From: Microbacterium aurugineum
Lineage (GTDB): Bacteria > Actinomycetota > Actinomycetes > Actinomycetales > Microbacteriaceae
Reading direction: 5' to 3'
Length of the DNA stretch: 64,000 nucleotides
Assembly (NCBI RefSeq): GCF_023101205.1
Contig: NZ_CP078078.1
Coordinates: forward strand, 2,799,411 to 2,863,410
Positions within the stretch are counted from its first letter, which is position 1; every line of letters starts with the position of its first letter. The notes beneath the pieces were generated by a model that saw only the letters and a program-made list of their open reading frames with translations, made no database searches and was not told where the DNA came from. Positions 1 to 9,232 of the stretch are shown in pieces. The position numbers and the translations under genes were made by a program.

Positions 1-140
1 ACGCTCATCCGGTACCACCGCACATACGTCTCCTGCACCGCGTCTTCGGCATCGGCGACCGTGCCGAGTAGACGATAGGCGAGAGCGAGCAGGGTGCGGC
101 GTTCGGCGTCGATCACCTCGAGATCATCCATCGCCTCCAT
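1..140 (-). CDS. ECF-type RNA polymerase sigma factor, N-terminus only (runs off the window)
   Basis: Reading leftward from the ATG at 140 (an in-frame alternative is the ATG at 131), the first ~45 residues are MEAMDDLEVIDAERRTLLAL followed by AYRLLGTVADAEDAVQETY and VRWYRM. This is the sigma region 2 signature, with the AYRLLG...ADAEDAVQ pattern of SigJ/ECF41-like factors that bind core polymerase and the -10 element. Only the start is present, so the C-terminal SnoaL-like domain expected for that subgroup cannot be checked. It diverges from the reductase at 253, and the ~110 bp between them must hold both promoters. Family assignment is good; the subgroup is an inference. Confidence 0.75.
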   Translation of the reverse strand, partial: MEAMDDLEVIDAERRTLLALAYRLLGTVADAEDAVQETYVRWYRMS

Positions 141-252
141 CCTGGCCCGACTCGGCGCCTGCCGCTGCCGTCTTTTCGGCTGTCGCCTCACATTCCCGGG
201 GTCTGCGTCGTCGAAAGAGGAGAAGGATGAAATCGAGAGAGAAGGAGCACCC

Positions 253-993
253 ATGAGAATCGCCGTCGCAGGAGGAACCGGGACGGTCGGTCGGCCGACC
301 GTGGCCGCGATCGAGGCGGACGGACATGACGCGGTGGTGCTCAGCCGTTCGCACGGGGTGGACCTGGTGACCGGCCGGGGCCTCGATGCCGCACTGAACG
401 GTGCCGACGTCGTGATCGACGTCACGAGCATCGAGACGCTCAAGGCCGCCGCGGCGATCGAGTTCTTCACCGCCGCGACCGGGACCCTCGTCTCCGCGGC
501 CGAGGAGGCGGGGGTCCGACACGTCGTGCTCCTGTCGATCGTGGGTATCGACCGCATCCCCTACGACTACTACGCAGGCAAGATCGCGCAGGAGAAGGTG
601 ATCGCGTCCTCACGGGTGCCCTGGACGATTCTGCGGGCGACACAGTTCCACGAGTTCGCGGGGCAGATGTTCGCGCGGGCGAAACTGGGGCCGCTGCACC
701 TCGCCCCGAACGCCCGCACCCAACCCGTGGCCGCCTCCGAGGTCGGCGCCCGGCTCGCAGCCCTCGCGACGTCGGAGCCGCAGGGCCGGGCGCGTGACCT
801 CGCCGGCCCGCGCGAGGAACAGCTCTCCACCATGATCCGGGCGTTCGCCCGCCGGGAGGGGTATCGAGGGTGGATCCCGGCGCTCAACGTCCCCGGCCCA
901 CAGATGGCGGGGATGCGTGCCGGCGATGCACTTCCCGGTCCCGACGCCGCCCTCGGACACCAGACCTTCACGGAGTGGCTCGCCGCGCGGTGA
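253..993 (+). CDS. NmrA-like NAD(P)-binding oxidoreductase
   Basis: A 246-residue Rossmann-fold protein beginning MRIAVAGGTGTVGRPTVAAI, which contains the GxxGxxG dinucleotide-binding loop of atypical short-chain dehydrogenases (NmrA/SDR a5-like). It has a mid-protein YYAGKIAQEKVI segment typical of these proteins and lacks the classical YxxxK catalytic context. The ATG at 253 is chosen because GAAGGAG lies just upstream (241-247); an upstream extension has no homologous look. Members bind NAD(P)H and either reduce small molecules or sense redox state. Divergence from the ECF sigma gene suggests the sigma factor may control it, a common arrangement for such pairs; this is inference. Substrate unknown. 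Confidence 0.85.
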   Translation: MRIAVAGGTGTVGRPTVAAIEADGHDAVVLSRSHGVDLVTGRGLDAALNGADVVIDVTSIETLKAAAAIEFFTAATGTLVSAAEEAGVRHVVLLSIVGIDRIPYDYYAGKIAQEKVIASSRVPWTILRATQFHEFAGQMFARAKLGPLHLAPNARTQPVAASEVGARLAALATSEPQGRARDLAGPREEQLSTMIRAFARREGYRGWIPALNVPGPQMAGMRAGDALPGPDAALGHQTFTEWLAAR

Positions 994-1112
994 GCACCTG
1001 CTCCACCGACGCACGGGGTTCTCGGAGCGCGCAGGAGTCCTCTTGCGGATCCGGTCGGAGGCGGCGCAGACTGAGCGTGCGGTCGATGCATCCACCTCAC
1101 CCCGGAGCGATC

Positions 1113-1526
1113 ATGGCGAACCTCAATCCGTATCTGTCCTTCCGCACCGAAGCCCGCGAGGCGATGGAGTTCTACCGGAGCGTGCTCGGCGGGGAGCTCG
1201 TGATCAACACCTTCGGAGAGTTCCCCGACATGGTGCAGGATCCGAGCCAGAAGGACCTCGTCATGCACGCACAGCTGGATGCACCGGGCGGACTCGTGCT
1301 GATGGGCTCCGACTCCCCCGACGGCATGCCGTACGAGAAGCCGCAGGGTTTTTCGGTCTCGTTGAGCGGCAACTCTCAGGACACCACCCGCAAGGTCTGG
1401 GAGAAGCTGTCCGAAGGGGCGACCATCACGATGCCGCTCGATGTGCCGCCGTGGGGTGGCCTCTTCGGGATGCTCGTCGACCGCTTCGGCATCCCCTGGA
1501 TGCTGCACGGCGATCCGGAGGACTGA
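1113..1526 (+). CDS. VOC-family (glyoxalase/PhnB-like) protein
   Basis: A 137-residue protein starting MANLNPYLSFRTEAREAMEF, with the PhnB/3-demethylubiquinone-methyltransferase-like VOC pattern: YLSF...A.EFYRSVLGGEL near the N-terminus, HAQLDAPGGLVLMGSD in the middle and WGGLFGMLVDRFGIPWMLH at the C-terminus. VOC proteins use paired beta-alpha-beta-beta-beta modules to build a metal site or bind antibiotics. This small stand-alone type is usually of unknown substrate. CGGAGCG at 1101-1109 is a usable ribosome-binding site. It is co-directional with the reductase 120 bp upstream and ends 13 bp before the convergent pucR-like gene. Confidence 0.85.
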   Translation: MANLNPYLSFRTEAREAMEFYRSVLGGELVINTFGEFPDMVQDPSQKDLVMHAQLDAPGGLVLMGSDSPDGMPYEKPQGFSVSLSGNSQDTTRKVWEKLSEGATITMPLDVPPWGGLFGMLVDRFGIPWMLHGDPED

Positions 1527-1538
1527 ACCCGCCCGGCC

Positions 1539-3053
1539 TCAGCGCGGCTGCACGGCTCGACAGGCCAGGTGCAGCGCCAATCGTGCCTCGGGGTCGTTCA
1601 TGTCGATCCCGAGCAGCTCCTGCACGCGCCGGATCCGCACGGCGATGGTGTTGCGGTGCAGACCGAGAGCCGTCGCCGTCGCCGCTATGCCCGACTCGTG
1701 ATCGAGATACGCGGAAAGAGTGGTGAGCAGTTCGCCTCCCCCTTCCCGCAGCGGGGCGAGGAGGGATTCCGCGGCGGGCACGAACGTGTCGTTCCCCGTC
1801 CACGCCAGCAGCAGCTGCTCCAGGCCGAGACTGTCCACCCGTACGAACCACCCGGTCGCCGACCGCGCCGCCGCGATCCGCGCCGCATCCCCCGCCTCGT
1901 CCAGCGTCGTGGCGAGTCCCTCGGATCCGGCCTGCAAGGATCCGACGCCGGTCGCGACGGTGAAGTCCCGCAGGACACCCAGGTGGAGCTCACGCAGTGC
2001 GGCCACGGCCCGCTCGACGCGATCGGGATCGGGGGCGTCCGGGAACGTCAGCCACCCGCTCAGTCCTCGACCCGCTGTCGTGGCATGCGCCTCCGCGTCG
2101 ATCGCACTGAGTCCGGCACTGACGGAGCGCAGCAGCGAGAACGAATCGAGCCGCCCTCTCGCCACCACCCGGAAACCGAGATGATGACCGCTCGTGCGCC
2201 AGCCGCGCTCGAGCATCCGCCGCTGGACATCGGCATCCGCCGCTCCGTGCAGGTCCACGAAGTCACGCAGCAGCCCGGACGACACGGCGACGTCATTCAC
2301 GGCCGCCACCTCGTCGATCAGGATGCGGGCCGCGACGGCGGGCATCGCGACCTCGGCCGCGACCGAGAGCGACTGCACCTGTGCCTCGCCGAGGCCCTGC
2401 CCGAAGAGCACGAGCCTCAGACCGCTGCGTCCGGGGCTGTCGACCCGCACCGACGCCGCAGCCGTCTCGCCGACGCTCACGCGATCGAGCCACGAGTCGA
2501 AGCTGATGGCCGCATGCAGTCGCTCGTCGAGATGCGCGCCCGCCTCCTGCAAGACACCGGACGAGTCGATCAGCGCGGCACCGACACCGAGGTTCGCCGC
2601 GATGTGTCCGAGCAGATCGGTGAGATCATCGGCGGCATACTCGAACGACTGCGCGACCTTGCGCACCTGGCTGAGCGTCAGCGCATCGCGTGCCTCGATC
2701 AGCATCCAACAGGCCTTCGCGAGCTGGATGGGGCGCGGGACGTCGAGCAGGCACAGGCCGATCCGATCCGCGAGGCGGAACGCGCCCGCGTCGAAGTCCG
2801 CCGCCCCGGACACGGCGAGCCCGGTGAACCCCCGGTCGCGCAGCCGGCGCAGCAGAGCGTCCTGCTGCCAGGTCGATGTCGGGGCCGATGCGGTGATGAT
2901 CGCGAGCCGCTCGGCACCCCTCTCGGTGAGTTCGACTTCGCTCGCGCCGACGGCCACCGCCTCCCACGCCGCATCGCGTGGTCCGGCGACCCACTGCAGG
3001 CCGCCGTTCTCCGTGTGGGAGAGCAGCGCGCTCACGGGCAGCCGCGCGCTCAC
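1539..3053 (-). CDS. PucR-family transcriptional regulator of the adjacent catabolic operon
   Basis: A 504-residue regulator. The GTG at 3053 is chosen because it overlaps the stop of the preceding DUF917 gene in a GTGA junction, indicating translational coupling. The C-terminus (LGLHRNTIAVRIRRVQELLG) is the PucR helix-turn-helix. The middle has the GGDEF-like PucR domain, and the N-terminus resembles the PucR purine-catabolism sensor region. PucR proteins activate purine, allantoin or hydantoin degradation in response to pathway intermediates. Being the last gene of the NCS1-HyuA-DUF917 cluster, it probably controls that operon, with the tandem dyads at 9299-9341 as candidate sites. The link to those sites is inference. 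Confidence 0.88.
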   Translation of the reverse strand: MSARLPVSALLSHTENGGLQWVAGPRDAAWEAVAVGASEVELTERGAERLAIITASAPTSTWQQDALLRRLRDRGFTGLAVSGAADFDAGAFRLADRIGLCLLDVPRPIQLAKACWMLIEARDALTLSQVRKVAQSFEYAADDLTDLLGHIAANLGVGAALIDSSGVLQEAGAHLDERLHAAISFDSWLDRVSVGETAAASVRVDSPGRSGLRLVLFGQGLGEAQVQSLSVAAEVAMPAVAARILIDEVAAVNDVAVSSGLLRDFVDLHGAADADVQRRMLERGWRTSGHHLGFRVVARGRLDSFSLLRSVSAGLSAIDAEAHATTAGRGLSGWLTFPDAPDPDRVERAVAALRELHLGVLRDFTVATGVGSLQAGSEGLATTLDEAGDAARIAAARSATGWFVRVDSLGLEQLLLAWTGNDTFVPAAESLLAPLREGGGELLTTLSAYLDHESGIAATATALGLHRNTIAVRIRRVQELLGIDMNDPEARLALHLACRAVQPR

Positions 3054-4078
3054 GCCGCATCCAGATCGTCGAGGCCGTAGGCGGAGGGCAGCACTTTCGC
3101 GCGACGCTCGGGCCGCGCATTCCACCAGGCGGGCGCAGGGATGGAGAAGACCGCGACGTTCCGTGCCAGACGCAGTTCCGTGGCCTCAAGGATCTCGCGT
3201 GACACCGCATCGACGACCACGATGATCGTGGGGGCGGACGCGACCAGCAGCCCATCGGTCAGCACCGCGAGGGTCTCGGATCGGCTCACCACACGGTGGA
3301 CGGCACCGCCGAGTCCGCTGATCTCGACGGCGTTCACGTGCGGATCCTGCGGCGAGGCGGCGACCGAGACGATACGCCCTTCAGCCAGCAGCTCGCCACC
3401 GAGGGCATCCGCCAGGAGCGGGAGGGGCGCGCCCGCCGATGCGAGGTAGGCCCTGCCGAGTTCGAGTGCATGCGCCAGATGGCCCCCGATCGCGTGTTCG
3501 TGGAGGTCGCCGACCGTGAAGCCTCCGAGCACCGCACAGCCGACGCCGCCCGCCTGGATGATCGCGGACCGCACGACCCGCTCGGCGTCGATCGCCCGGT
3601 GCGCCTCGACGAGGGCGACCCCTCCGGCGCCGGTGTCGCAGGCGAACACGAGTCCGGGAACCCGGTCGACGAACAACGACATCTGGTCCAGCCCCGGAAC
3701 GGCACGGCCGGTGCAGTCCGCGTCCACCACGATGTGGGACCCGGCCAGAGTCAACGGAGCGAGCCCGTTCATCCCGCCGCCTTCGAGGGAGCAGACCGCG
3801 GGAACGGGATGACCGATCCACCGTTCGACCGCGGCCAGCAGACGAGCGAAGGGGTCGGCGCCGGGAAGGCGTTCGCCGAGCAGCATCGTCGAACCGACGA
3901 AGGCGACGCCCAGGCAGGGTGTCCGCGGGTCCAGCGAGGAGATCGGGGAGATCTCGATCGGCTCCCGGTCGGACCCGGCGAGCATCAGCTCGAGCATGGT
4001 CGTCGAACCGCCACCGCCGGATCCGAGGAGCGAATAGCCGCGGGCAAGCGCCGTGAGGTCGTCGCGCTGCAGCATCAT
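3050..4078 (-). CDS. DUF917 / S-methyl-thiohydantoin-desulfurase-family protein, copy 1
   Basis: A 342-residue member of the DUF917 family, which Pfam now labels S-Me-THD (S-methyl thiohydantoin desulfurase). The N-terminus MMLQRDDLTALARGYSLLGS leads into the glycine-rich loop GSGGGGST that marks the family. The start at 4078 (MM pair) follows GGAGCG in the upstream strand. It is the third DUF917 gene of the operon and the most divergent: the others read GTGGGGDPYIG where this one reads GSGGGGSTTML. That suggests subfunctionalisation rather than a recent duplicate. It lies 10 bp after copy 2 and overlaps the regulator. Confidence 0.85.
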   Translation of the reverse strand: MMLQRDDLTALARGYSLLGSGGGGSTTMLELMLAGSDREPIEISPISSLDPRTPCLGVAFVGSTMLLGERLPGADPFARLLAAVERWIGHPVPAVCSLEGGGMNGLAPLTLAGSHIVVDADCTGRAVPGLDQMSLFVDRVPGLVFACDTGAGGVALVEAHRAIDAERVVRSAIIQAGGVGCAVLGGFTVGDLHEHAIGGHLAHALELGRAYLASAGAPLPLLADALGGELLAEGRIVSVAASPQDPHVNAVEISGLGGAVHRVVSRSETLAVLTDGLLVASAPTIIVVVDAVSREILEATELRLARNVAVFSIPAPAWWNARPERRAKVLPSAYGLDDLDAA

Positions 4079-4088
4079 GCGCTCCAGC

Positions 4089-5207
4089 CTAGGGAGAAAC
4101 GTCCTCACCCGCGGCCAGCGTCTCGACCGGGACGAAGTCCGCGGCGAGGCCGAAAGCGGACGGTCCGAAGGCGGCGAGCGCCTCGGGGGTGCGCATCATC
4201 TCGGGTGTGGAGATGCCGAGCACCCGTACGCGCTGCCCGTAGCGGAGTCCCTCGGTGGTGATGGGCTCGGCCGTCTCGTGATCGACCACGCAGATGAGGT
4301 CGGGCACGATGGCCACGAGCGTCTCCCCGTGATGGGCGATGAGGTTCTCGTTCTGGAACGAGATCTCGAAGGTGGCGCCCTCCTCTGCGCCGAGCGGTGC
4401 GATCACCGCACGCCCCTTGGCGAACCCCTCGGTCGTGCGCCGCTCGACGTCGATGACCTTGCCGACGCAGAGTTCCCGAAGGTGCGGGTAGAGCGTCGTC
4501 GCGAGGGTCGAGGCGATCGCCTCGAACGGTGAACGATGCTCCTCCCGGGCGAGACGGATGGCGCGGCCCAGCGCGAGGGCCATCGAGATCGTGCGCGGGA
4601 CGGCGGTGCGCCGGACGTCCGCGCCGGTCATCGCGTACTCGGCGATGTGGCCGACGCCGCCGAGACGGATCGTGATGCCGCGGGCGAGCCACTCCATCTG
4701 CCGGTCGTCGTCTCCCGTGTCGATCACGACCTTCTCGCCGCGCTCTCCCGCGAGCGCGAGGGGCGATCCGTGCACGCCGTACACGGCGAAGGTCTCCATC
4801 GACAGCTCGGGGAACGCCCTGCCCATGCCGTCGGCATCTACCACCGGCAAGCCCGTCTCGGCCGCGACGATGAGCGGGATCATCGAGTTGATGCCGCCGC
4901 ACTCGATCGGCATCGTGGCATCCGCCGTGCGTCCGAGGTGCTCCTCGAGGGTGCGCAGGGCGAGCGTGGGCTCGGTGCCGGCCGGGATCTTCTCGACCAT
5001 GACGGTGGGCGCACCCATCTGGGCGGTCGGGATCACGAACAGATCGTCGGCGAGCTCGTCCGGATCCAGGATCGTGATGCTCCCCTCGCCCAGCACGCGC
5101 TCGACGAGCATCTTGCCGATGTACGGGTCACCGCCCCCACCGGTCCCGAGCAAGGTCGCGCCGCGAGCGAGATCGGGAAGGTCGGCCGCGGTGAGCTGCC
5201 AGCTCAT
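4089..5207 (-). CDS. DUF917 / S-methyl-thiohydantoin-desulfurase-family protein, copy 2
   Basis: A 372-residue DUF917 protein starting MSWQLTAADLPDLARGATLL with GTGGGGDPYIGKML just after, and the conserved QMGAPTVMVEKIP, IECGGINSMIP and DADGMGRAFPELSM blocks. Its ATG overlaps the stop of copy 3 (ATGA, 5204-5207), so the two are translationally coupled. The family is repeatedly found beside hydantoinase/oxoprolinase genes and NCS1 permeases, as here, which supports a role in opening or desulfurising a hydantoin-like ring. The actual substrate cannot be read from sequence. Confidence 0.88.
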   Translation of the reverse strand: MSWQLTAADLPDLARGATLLGTGGGGDPYIGKMLVERVLGEGSITILDPDELADDLFVIPTAQMGAPTVMVEKIPAGTEPTLALRTLEEHLGRTADATMPIECGGINSMIPLIVAAETGLPVVDADGMGRAFPELSMETFAVYGVHGSPLALAGERGEKVVIDTGDDDRQMEWLARGITIRLGGVGHIAEYAMTGADVRRTAVPRTISMALALGRAIRLAREEHRSPFEAIASTLATTLYPHLRELCVGKVIDVERRTTEGFAKGRAVIAPLGAEEGATFEISFQNENLIAHHGETLVAIVPDLICVVDHETAEPITTEGLRYGQRVRVLGISTPEMMRTPEALAAFGPSAFGLAADFVPVETLAAGEDVSP

Positions 5208-6304
5208 GCCGTCGCTCCCGCCGACACGGTTCCGGTGGAGATGCTGCCGTCGAAGCGGTGGGCCGCCATGTCGTACCCGAAGTACCCCGGGCCGACCATC
5301 GCGAGGGCGGCGTCCGAATGCCAGCGCTCATCGGCCGGAGCCGCGATCACCCGGACCCGCTGTCCGTAACGCAGTCCCTCGGTCGTGATCGGCTCACCGG
5401 ACTCGCCGTCGAGCACCATGATCAGATCGGGCGTGGTCGCCAGGACCGTGCCGTCGGCTTCGGCCACCAGGTGCTCGTTCTGGAACTGCAGCGTCAGCGA
5501 GCGGTCGGCGTCCCCGTCGATGCGAGCACGGCCGCGCGCGAAGCCCGTGGTGGTGGCGCGGTGCACGTCGACGACCTTCCCGTCGAACAGCTCGCGTCCG
5601 CCGAGGAGCCGGACGACTGCGTCGACCGGATCGGACTTCTCCTCGCGTGCCGTCGCGATGCGCTGCCCGATCTCGATGCAGCGGGACAGCGATCCCGCGA
5701 CGAGCGACTCGCGCGCCGCCGAGCCGGACATGGAGAACCCGGAGATCATGACCGAGCAGCCCATCTCGACGCAGGCCACGCGAGCGATGCGTTCGGTCCA
5801 CGAGTTGTCGGCCGTCTGCAGCACCCCCGTGTTGCCCTTCTCGTCGCTGAACGCGAGGGGCGATGCCGTCACGCCGTACAGCGTCGGCAGAACCATCTGC
5901 AGCTCCGGGAACGCGCGACCCATGCCGTCGGCATCGACCAGCGGCAGTCCGAGTGCGGCCGCGGCGGCGATCGGGATGGTGGAGTTGACTCCGCCCACCT
6001 CCGCGCACGCGATGTGGGTCACCGGACGCCCCAGGTGGACGCTGAGCGCTTTGACCGGTTCGATGACCTCGGCGAGGCTGGGGAGCTTCTCGACCATGAC
6101 GGTCGGCGCGCCCATCATCGCGACGAACAGCACGAGCGCATCGTCGGGCACCTCGTCGAGTCCGACGACCGTGACGTCGCCGGAGGTCAGGGCCTGACGC
6201 GCGAGGAGGGCACCGATGTACGGATCCCCTCCGCCTCCCGTGCCGAGCACGGCGGCACCGCGAGCGAGCCCGTCGATGTGGGCGGGGGTGATCGTCCAGC
6301 TCAT
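5204..6304 (-). CDS. DUF917 / S-methyl-thiohydantoin-desulfurase-family protein, copy 3
   Basis: A 366-residue paralogue starting MSWTITPAHIDGLARGAAVL with GTGGGGDPYIGALLAR, MMGAPTVMVEKLP, EVGGVNSTIPIA and DADGMGRAFPELQM. It aligns along its whole length with copy 2, including the C-terminal PITTEGLRYGQRVRV block found in both. It starts 1 bp after the stop of the hydantoinase/oxoprolinase-type gene (6306), so it should be translated from the same message. Upstream open frame before 6304 is out of family and was discarded. Confidence 0.88.
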   Translation of the reverse strand: MSWTITPAHIDGLARGAAVLGTGGGGDPYIGALLARQALTSGDVTVVGLDEVPDDALVLFVAMMGAPTVMVEKLPSLAEVIEPVKALSVHLGRPVTHIACAEVGGVNSTIPIAAAAALGLPLVDADGMGRAFPELQMVLPTLYGVTASPLAFSDEKGNTGVLQTADNSWTERIARVACVEMGCSVMISGFSMSGSAARESLVAGSLSRCIEIGQRIATAREEKSDPVDAVVRLLGGRELFDGKVVDVHRATTTGFARGRARIDGDADRSLTLQFQNEHLVAEADGTVLATTPDLIMVLDGESGEPITTEGLRYGQRVRVIAAPADERWHSDAALAMVGPGYFGYDMAAHRFDGSISTGTVSAGATA

Positions 6305-6305
6305 G

Positions 6306-7853
6306 TCACGCCCCCATGTCGAGGTCGCCGACCGCCTTGACGCGGATGCGCGTGGCGTTGCCGGGCAGATACGGGATGGGCACCTCGTCGAAGTCGATGA
6401 TCGACACGGTCGAGGGCTTGGCACCCGCCGCGATCGCCTTGTCGACCGCCTCGGCGCGCACCTCGGCGAGTGTCTCGTCACGACGACCGGGCTCGATCGC
6501 GTAGACCTTGTCGATCTCACCGCCGACCTGTGCGATCGAGGCGCCGATGGCGTTCGCGACCGCGTAATTTTCAGGTCGGTGCACGGTGCCGAACAGCGGC
6601 AGCTCGTCGGGGAGCAGGATCGAGCCTCCGCCGACGGCGACCACCGCGATGGGCTCGGGTGACGTGCGCATGCGGTCGACCGCCTCCGACACACGCTCGG
6701 CGATGCGGGCGAGCACCCGCTCGACGAACACGGGGTCGAGGTGCGCGACCTTGCTCGCGTCGCCCACGTGGGCGCGGCCGGCCGCGACCGCGATGTCCGT
6801 GGCGGTCAGGGTCGATCCACCGAACACCAGCGCTTCCGTGGTCAGCTTGTACCCGACGGATGCCGGTCCGACCTCCGCAGTCTCCTCATCGACGATGCTG
6901 CCGCCACCGATGCCGAGCGAGAGGACGTCCGGCATCCGGAAGTTGGTGCGGATGCCGGCGACCTTGACCTCGTTCGCGGTCTCCCGCGGGAAGCCGTTGA
7001 TCAGCAGCCCGATGTCTGCCGTGGTGCCGCCCACATCGATCACGGCGCAGTCGTCCAGACCGCTCGTCGCGGCTGCTCCGCGCATCGAGTTCGTCGGACC
7101 GGAGGCGAACGTCGCGACCGGGTAGCGACGCACGTACTCCTCGTCCATGAGCGTGCCGTCGTTCTGGCTGAGGAAGATCGGCGCCTCGATGCCCTGGGCG
7201 CGCACGGCGGAGGTCAGCCCATCGACGATCTCGGACGCGAGCTCGCGCAGCGCGGCGTTGATGATCGTCGCGTTCTCGCGCTCCAGCAGTCCGATGCGTC
7301 CGATCTCGTGGGAGAGCGAGATGGCGGCATCCGCCCCCAGCACCTCTGCGACGATCTCTGCCGCCCGCACCTCGAGGTCGTGGTTGACCGGGCTGAACAC
7401 CGACGAGATCGCGACCGAGCGGATACCGTGCGACTTCATGTCTTCGGCGTGCGCCCGGATCTCGTCCGGGTCGAGGGGTGAGATCGGTCGGCCGTCGAAC
7501 TCGTAGCCCCCGTGGGCGAGATAGCTGCGGGCCTGCGTCGCCTCGACCAGCACGTCGGGCCAGTCGATCAGCGGCGGCAGAGCTCGCGTCGCCGGGAGTC
7601 CGAGGCGGAGTGCCGCGACCGGCGCCAGACGGCTCGCCTGCACGAGTGCGTTGATGAAGTGCGTCGTGCCGATCATGACGGCGTCGACGTCGGCGCCCTC
7701 GAACGCCTGTCCGGCCCGCAGATCCTCGATCGCCTGGATGATGCCACTGGTGACATCGGGGGTGGTCGAGTGCTTCACGCCCGCGAGCGTGCGGGTGCCG
7801 TCCATGAGGACTGCGTCGGTGTTGGTGCCGCCGACGTCGATGCCGATGTGCAT
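6306..7853 (-). CDS. Hydantoinase/oxoprolinase-family protein (HyuA-like)
   Basis: A 515-residue protein starting MHIGIDVGGTNTDAVLMDG, the ASKHA-like phosphate-loop start of the hydantoinase/oxoprolinase N-terminal domain. The hydantoinase_A region follows (ALRELASEIVDGL, VIDVGGTTADIGLL, GIGGGSIV, AVGGGSILLPDELP). At ~515 residues it has the HydN and HydA domains only and lacks the long C-terminal extension of 5-oxoprolinase. Such short forms are typical partners of DUF917 proteins. The family performs ATP-dependent opening of hydantoin or oxoproline rings. The ATG at 7853 is preceded by AGGAAAG; the longer upstream frame is not family-like. Confidence 0.9.
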   Translation of the reverse strand: MHIGIDVGGTNTDAVLMDGTRTLAGVKHSTTPDVTSGIIQAIEDLRAGQAFEGADVDAVMIGTTHFINALVQASRLAPVAALRLGLPATRALPPLIDWPDVLVEATQARSYLAHGGYEFDGRPISPLDPDEIRAHAEDMKSHGIRSVAISSVFSPVNHDLEVRAAEIVAEVLGADAAISLSHEIGRIGLLERENATIINAALRELASEIVDGLTSAVRAQGIEAPIFLSQNDGTLMDEEYVRRYPVATFASGPTNSMRGAAATSGLDDCAVIDVGGTTADIGLLINGFPRETANEVKVAGIRTNFRMPDVLSLGIGGGSIVDEETAEVGPASVGYKLTTEALVFGGSTLTATDIAVAAGRAHVGDASKVAHLDPVFVERVLARIAERVSEAVDRMRTSPEPIAVVAVGGGSILLPDELPLFGTVHRPENYAVANAIGASIAQVGGEIDKVYAIEPGRRDETLAEVRAEAVDKAIAAGAKPSTVSIIDFDEVPIPYLPGNATRIRVKAVGDLDMGA

Positions 7854-7894
7854 GATTCTCGCTTTCCTGTGAGGAGGTTCTGACTCGGGGCGGC

Positions 7895-9232
7895 TCAGGC
7901 CGCGGCTGTCTCTTCGACCGGGCTCGCCTGCCGCGTGTTCGCGACTCCGACACCGCGGACCCAGCCGAGCTTGCCCGCCACGATGTAGAGCGCCATCGAG
8001 AGGAAGAGACTGAGCAACGACGGGATGCCCCAGGTCACGAAGTAGCCGACGAGCGCGGACACCAGCCACACGACGATCGTCGCGGGAACGATGCGTGGCG
8101 CGGTGGCCGGAAGGGTGCCGGCCTCACGGGTCGCGTCGAGCTCAGGACGCCAGCGGCGCACCACGTAGTACTCGGCGACCATGATGCCGGCGATCGGCGG
8201 GAAGGCGACGCTGAGCACGATCAGGAACTCGGTGAACTGTCCGAGGATGCCGACCGCGGCCAGAATGGATCCGACGACGCCCAGCACGATCGTCGTGGTG
8301 ACGCGGTGCAGGTTCTTGCCGAACGCCGTCGAGATGAAGTTCACCAGGCCCAGGGTCGACGAGTACAGGTTCCAGTCGTTGATCTTCAGGGTGCCGGTGA
8401 GCACGATGAAGAGGCCGATGAAGCCGACGGACGACGTCACGATCGCGACGATGTCACCGGTGGCGGCCGCGTGCGCCAGCAGGACACCGGCGAGTCCGAT
8501 CACGAACTCACCGAGCGAGACTCCGAGCACGGTCTGCTTGACGACGTCGGCGCGAGAACGGTTGAAGCGGGTCATGTCACCCGTGATGATCGCGCCGACG
8601 ATGAGACCACCCGCGACGATACCCGTACCGGCCCAGACGCTCATCGTGGGTCCGGGTGCCGGCCCCGTGAGCAGCTCGCCGATGTCGTGACGGCTCAGCT
8701 CGGTGATGACCGACCAGCCGACCAGGATGAGGAAGAGCGGCACCGTGATGTTCGCGAGCCACTGCATGCCGACGAAGCCGAAGGCGACGATCGCGGTGAC
8801 GGCGAGACCGAAGATGAGGCTCCACGCCCAGACCGGCAGCGCACCGGGCATCAGGGCGTCGAGGGACTGTGCCGAGATGGCCGACTGGATGCCGAACCAG
8901 CCGATGAGGCTGATCCCGATCGCGAGCCCGACCAGCGAGGCACCGATCTCCCCGAAGCCGGTCCACCGGGCGAGCAGTGCGGTGTTGAGGCCCTCGCGCT
9001 GGCCGATGAAGCCGACCACGCACATGATCACCTCGAGGATGATCGAGCCGAAGAGGAAGGCGAGGACGGCCTCGCCGAAAGTCATGCTGTAGCCGAGGGT
9101 CGCGCCGAGGAGGAACTGCGAGAGGGCCGAGACCTGACCGAATCGCTGCACAGCGATTCCGAACCAGGGTTTGCGGGCCTCAGGAGTCACTCGGGAGAGC
9201 GCGAAGTCGTCGGGGTGCGCCGTGCGTGCCAT
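7895..9232 (-). CDS. NCS1-family nucleobase/hydantoin permease
   Basis: A 445-residue integral membrane protein with about 12 hydrophobic segments, beginning MARTAHPDDFALSRVTPEAR. It contains the CodB/NCS1 features: FGIAVQRFGQVSALSQFLLG near TM1, GFIGQREGLNTALLARWTGFG between TM2 and TM3, and FNRSRADVVKQTVLGVSLGE in the middle. NCS1 carriers import cytosine, purines, allantoin or hydantoins by cation symport. It is the first gene of a leftward six-gene operon whose downstream genes suggest a hydantoin-type substrate. The ATG at 9232 is preceded by AAGGATC; upstream codons in frame lie in the operator region. Confidence 0.9.
   Translation of the reverse strand: MARTAHPDDFALSRVTPEARKPWFGIAVQRFGQVSALSQFLLGATLGYSMTFGEAVLAFLFGSIILEVIMCVVGFIGQREGLNTALLARWTGFGEIGASLVGLAIGISLIGWFGIQSAISAQSLDALMPGALPVWAWSLIFGLAVTAIVAFGFVGMQWLANITVPLFLILVGWSVITELSRHDIGELLTGPAPGPTMSVWAGTGIVAGGLIVGAIITGDMTRFNRSRADVVKQTVLGVSLGEFVIGLAGVLLAHAAATGDIVAIVTSSVGFIGLFIVLTGTLKINDWNLYSSTLGLVNFISTAFGKNLHRVTTTIVLGVVGSILAAVGILGQFTEFLIVLSVAFPPIAGIMVAEYYVVRRWRPELDATREAGTLPATAPRIVPATIVVWLVSALVGYFVTWGIPSLLSLFLSMALYIVAGKLGWVRGVGVANTRQASPVEETAAA

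Noticed and set aside
2194..3225. Long plus-strand frames over the PucR gene (also 1569-3080)
   Set aside because: Arg/Ser/Pro-rich composition and exact antisense position are typical of high-GC shadow frames; the minus-strand PucR domains are clear.
4536..8316. Plus-strand frames of 270 or more codons across the hydantoin-type operon
   Set aside because: They are antisense to DUF917, HyuA-like and permease genes with intact motifs and translational coupling; no domain was recognised in them.
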